From: JBBIRT01 sp037441725
GTDB lineage: Bacteria > Desulfobacterota > BSN033 > UBA1163
DNA: 7,230 nt
NCBI GenBank assembly: GCA_037441725.1
Contig: JBBIRT010000153.1
Location: 1-7,230, forward strand
Direction of reading: 5' to 3'
Shown: in pieces, positions 5,840-7,230 of the stretch
How the letters are laid out: the number at the start of each line of letters is the position of its first letter
Numbering within the stretch: the stretch's first letter is position 1
Translations under genes and position numbers: made by a program
Notes under the pieces: model-generated
Told to the model about the DNA's origin: nothing
The model's database searches: none
What the model saw: only the letters and a program-made list of their open reading frames with translations

Positions 5840-5851
5840 TGTTCCCCCCCC
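5840..5851 (-). promoter_or_regulatory. G8 homopolymer acting as ribosome-binding site
   Basis: On the minus strand eight consecutive G (5851-5844) are followed by AACA and the ATG of the DUF465 gene. No other purine-rich Shine-Dalgarno element is near this start. A G-run of this length is prone to slippage, so its length could vary between cells or be a sequencing or assembly error. Confidence 0.5.
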
Positions 5852-5868
5852 ACATTATTTAATTGAAA

Positions 5869-5897
5869 AAACTAATATAATTCATCCCTTTTGTCAA
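5869..5897 (-). promoter_or_regulatory. Likely sigma70-type promoter of the DUF465-ilvBNC-psd-pssA operon
   Basis: On the minus strand a perfect -35 TTGACA (5897-5892) is followed after 17 nt by TAGTTT (5874-5869). TATATT, closer to the -10 consensus, overlaps but would give too short a spacer. The start would be near 5862, with a short leader of about 23 nt to the ATG at 5839. That leaves little room for a classical attenuator or T-box, and I see neither. Confidence 0.6.
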
Positions 5898-5980
5898 ATG
5901 GAGCCTCCTTTTTTAAAAAGAAATTTATCAGCCTTTAAGGGTTAAATCTTTGGTAAATTTTTTCTAAACTATCCACTCGT

Positions 5981-6682
5981 TCATTCTCTCAATCCTTTTT
6001 CCCTTCGTATCATTTCTGCATCTGATGCTCGAACATAGATTGGCGTGAAATTAAAGAGATCTAAATGCTTTCCTCTTTGAAGAAGTTCAGCCCCTAATCT
6101 GGCCACCATAGATCCGTGAGATAGGTGGAGGATCGTAGGAGGAAAGATTGCCAGGGTCGGGAGAGATGTTTGGATAAACTCTCCATAGAGGTTTACTCCA
6201 TTACCAAGAAAGATAGTGGGAACTTCAATTTTTTTGATCAGATCTTCTGGCCGAACCGATTGATAAGGAGTTAATCGTTTAAGGGAGTTATTTTGATCGT
6301 ACTGATAGAAAGCCGCATAGACTTCTTTTTTTCTGGCATCGAGAATGGGGCAGATAAGATGAGAGGTTGGGGTAATCTGAGAGGCCAGAACATCCAGGGT
6401 TGAAACCCCTGCGACTGGTTTTTCTGTGGCGAAGGCTAACCCTTTCACGGTACTTACTCCGATTCTCAACCCTGTAAACGAACCTGGTCCGAGAGAGATC
6501 GCCCACCCGTCTAAATCCTCTATTTTGAGGCGAGCTCCTTTGAGTACTGTTTCGATGGCTTCCAGAAGCCTTTCAGAATGAGTGACCGGGATATTGAGAA
6601 GATAATCTGATACGATTTCCCCATGATCTATTAAACCCACTCCCCCACAGGGAGTGGAGGTATCGATCCCCAAAATTCTCAT
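5981..6682 (-). CDS. tsaB: tRNA threonylcarbamoyladenosine biosynthesis protein TsaB
   Basis: TsaB is the scaffold partner of TsaD in the cytoplasmic TsaB-TsaD-TsaE complex, which transfers threonylcarbamoyl from threonylcarbamoyl-AMP (made by TsaC/TsaC2) to A37 of ANN-reading tRNAs. The 233-residue length is normal. The ASKHA-type fold begins MRILGIDTSTPCGG. HSERLL is at 35-40, the family signature LGPGSFTGLRIGVS at 64-77, and LDARKKEVYAAFY at 114-126. The C-terminal end has YVRASDAE (216-223). I chose the ATG at 6682 because it gives the family N-terminus, lies 1 nt after the rseP stop and has AGGGGG upstream (13 nt, rather far). An in-frame ATG at 6712 has no ribosome-binding site and would overlap rseP by 29 nt. 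No clear terminator follows before the ilv operon promoter. Confidence 0.95.
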   Translation of the reverse strand: MRILGIDTSTPCGGVGLIDHGEIVSDYLLNIPVTHSERLLEAIETVLKGARLKIEDLDGWAISLGPGSFTGLRIGVSTVKGLAFATEKPVAGVSTLDVLASQITPTSHLICPILDARKKEVYAAFYQYDQNNSLKRLTPYQSVRPEDLIKKIEVPTIFLGNGVNLYGEFIQTSLPTLAIFPPTILHLSHGSMVARLGAELLQRGKHLDLFNFTPIYVRASDAEMIRREKGLRE

Positions 6683-6683
6683 A

Positions 6684-7230
6684 TCAGAATTTAAACCCCC
6701 TGGGAAAGACATATCGTATCAGATCGTTGTAAAAAGCAAAGAGCATCAAGAATATAAGGAAAATAAAGCCTATCTGCTGGGCAATTTCCATTTTCTTTAA
6801 ACTTAAAGGCTTTCTCAAGATCGCCTCCAGTAATAAAAAGAGGAAATGGCCACCATCAAGGATGGGGACAGGAAAGAGATTGATCAGTCCGAGGTTGATA
6901 CTGATCATGGCAGTGAAGAAAGCTAATTCCATCATCCCCTTTTGTGCCTGTTCTCCAGCCAATTTACCTATCATAATGAGACTTCCGACCTCTCTGGCCG
7001 GGATGACCCTTTCGATGATCTTCACAATTCCAATCACCATGAGCTGAATTCCTTGCCAGGTCTGAAGGATTCCGCTCCCTATTGCCATCACAGGATTGAC
7101 TTTTTGTACGACAACCTCATTATAGGGGGTGATTCCTATGACAAAGGTTTGAATCTCTTCTCCAAATAGGTTTTTTTGGACAGATGGTTTTGGGGTGACT
7201 TTGATCTCGATAATCTGATCGTTTTGTTTT
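6684..7230 (-). CDS. rseP: RseP-type site-2 membrane metalloprotease, C-terminal part
   Basis: The 5' part lies outside the window; 181 residues plus stop are visible, open to the edge. RseP cuts transmembrane segments within the inner membrane, for example anti-sigma factors during envelope stress and leftover signal peptides. Visible residues 1-45 look like the end of a PDZ domain and linker (GEEIQTFVIGITP). The family motif NLFPVPILDGGH (117-128) is present; its Asp125 is the third zinc ligand. The HExxH active site should be in the missing N-terminal part. Hydrophobic segments lie at about 61-75, 101-124 and 152-167, with the C-terminal FYNDLIRYVFP typical of the family. Its stop is 1 nt before tsaB, so the two are probably co-transcribed. 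Confidence 0.95.
   Translation of the reverse strand, partial: KQNDQIIEIKVTPKPSVQKNLFGEEIQTFVIGITPYNEVVVQKVNPVMAIGSGILQTWQGIQLMVIGIVKIIERVIPAREVGSLIMIGKLAGEQAQKGMMELAFFTAMISINLGLINLFPVPILDGGHFLFLLLEAILRKPLSLKKMEIAQQIGFIFLIFLMLFAFYNDLIRYVFPRGFKF

Noticed and set aside
5898..5980. Intrinsic terminator between tsaB and the ilv operon promoter
   Set aside because: T- and A-rich runs and a CCTTTAAGG near-palindrome are present, but no GC-rich stem followed by a T-run on the minus strand.

Overview
The window looks like an ordinary chromosomal stretch of a Gram-negative-type bacterium, most likely Desulfobacterota (the former Deltaproteobacteria) or a close relative. This rests on gene order (rseP, tsaB, a DUF465/YdcH-like gene, ilvB, ilvN, ilvC, psd, pssA) and on the protein motifs. 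It is inferred from memory of such clusters, not from a database search. Every protein gene I can support, and the single tRNA gene, lies on the minus strand, so transcription runs from the right end to the left.

Right end (about 5981-7230): the C-terminal part of an RseP-type site-2 protease, cut by the window edge, is followed after 1 nt by tsaB, which takes part in tRNA t6A modification. A 140-nt gap then carries a good sigma70-like promoter (TTGACA, 17-nt spacer, TAGTTT) firing leftward.

Middle (656-5839): this promoter appears to drive a six-gene operon. It starts with a 72-residue DUF465/YdcH-like coiled-coil protein. Next come ilvB and ilvN (acetohydroxyacid synthase large and small subunits) and ilvC (ketol-acid reductoisomerase). 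These catalyse the first two shared steps of valine, leucine and isoleucine synthesis. The last two genes are psd and pssA, which together make phosphatidylethanolamine from CDP-diacylglycerol and serine. ilvC/psd and psd/pssA each overlap by ATGA, so translation of the lipid genes is probably coupled to ilvC. In contrast, the gaps before ilvB and between ilvB and ilvN carry 8-nt-periodic ATTCCA/TGGAAT repeats. A 235-nt non-coding stretch separates ilvN from ilvC.

Left end (1-655): a tRNA-Asn(GTT) gene with encoded CCA, its own likely promoter just after the pssA stop, and a strong intrinsic terminator. The terminator is embedded in a larger, nearly perfect inverted repeat that includes the tRNA 3' end. 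Positions 1-447 hold no gene I can support, only short palindromes and purine-rich stretches.

I see no mobile element, CRISPR array, defence system or clearly new system. The points most worth checking are the unusual cofactor loop of IlvC (possible NADH use), the periodic repeats around ilvB, the ilvN-ilvC spacer, and the tRNA-Asn D-arm and terminator arrangement.
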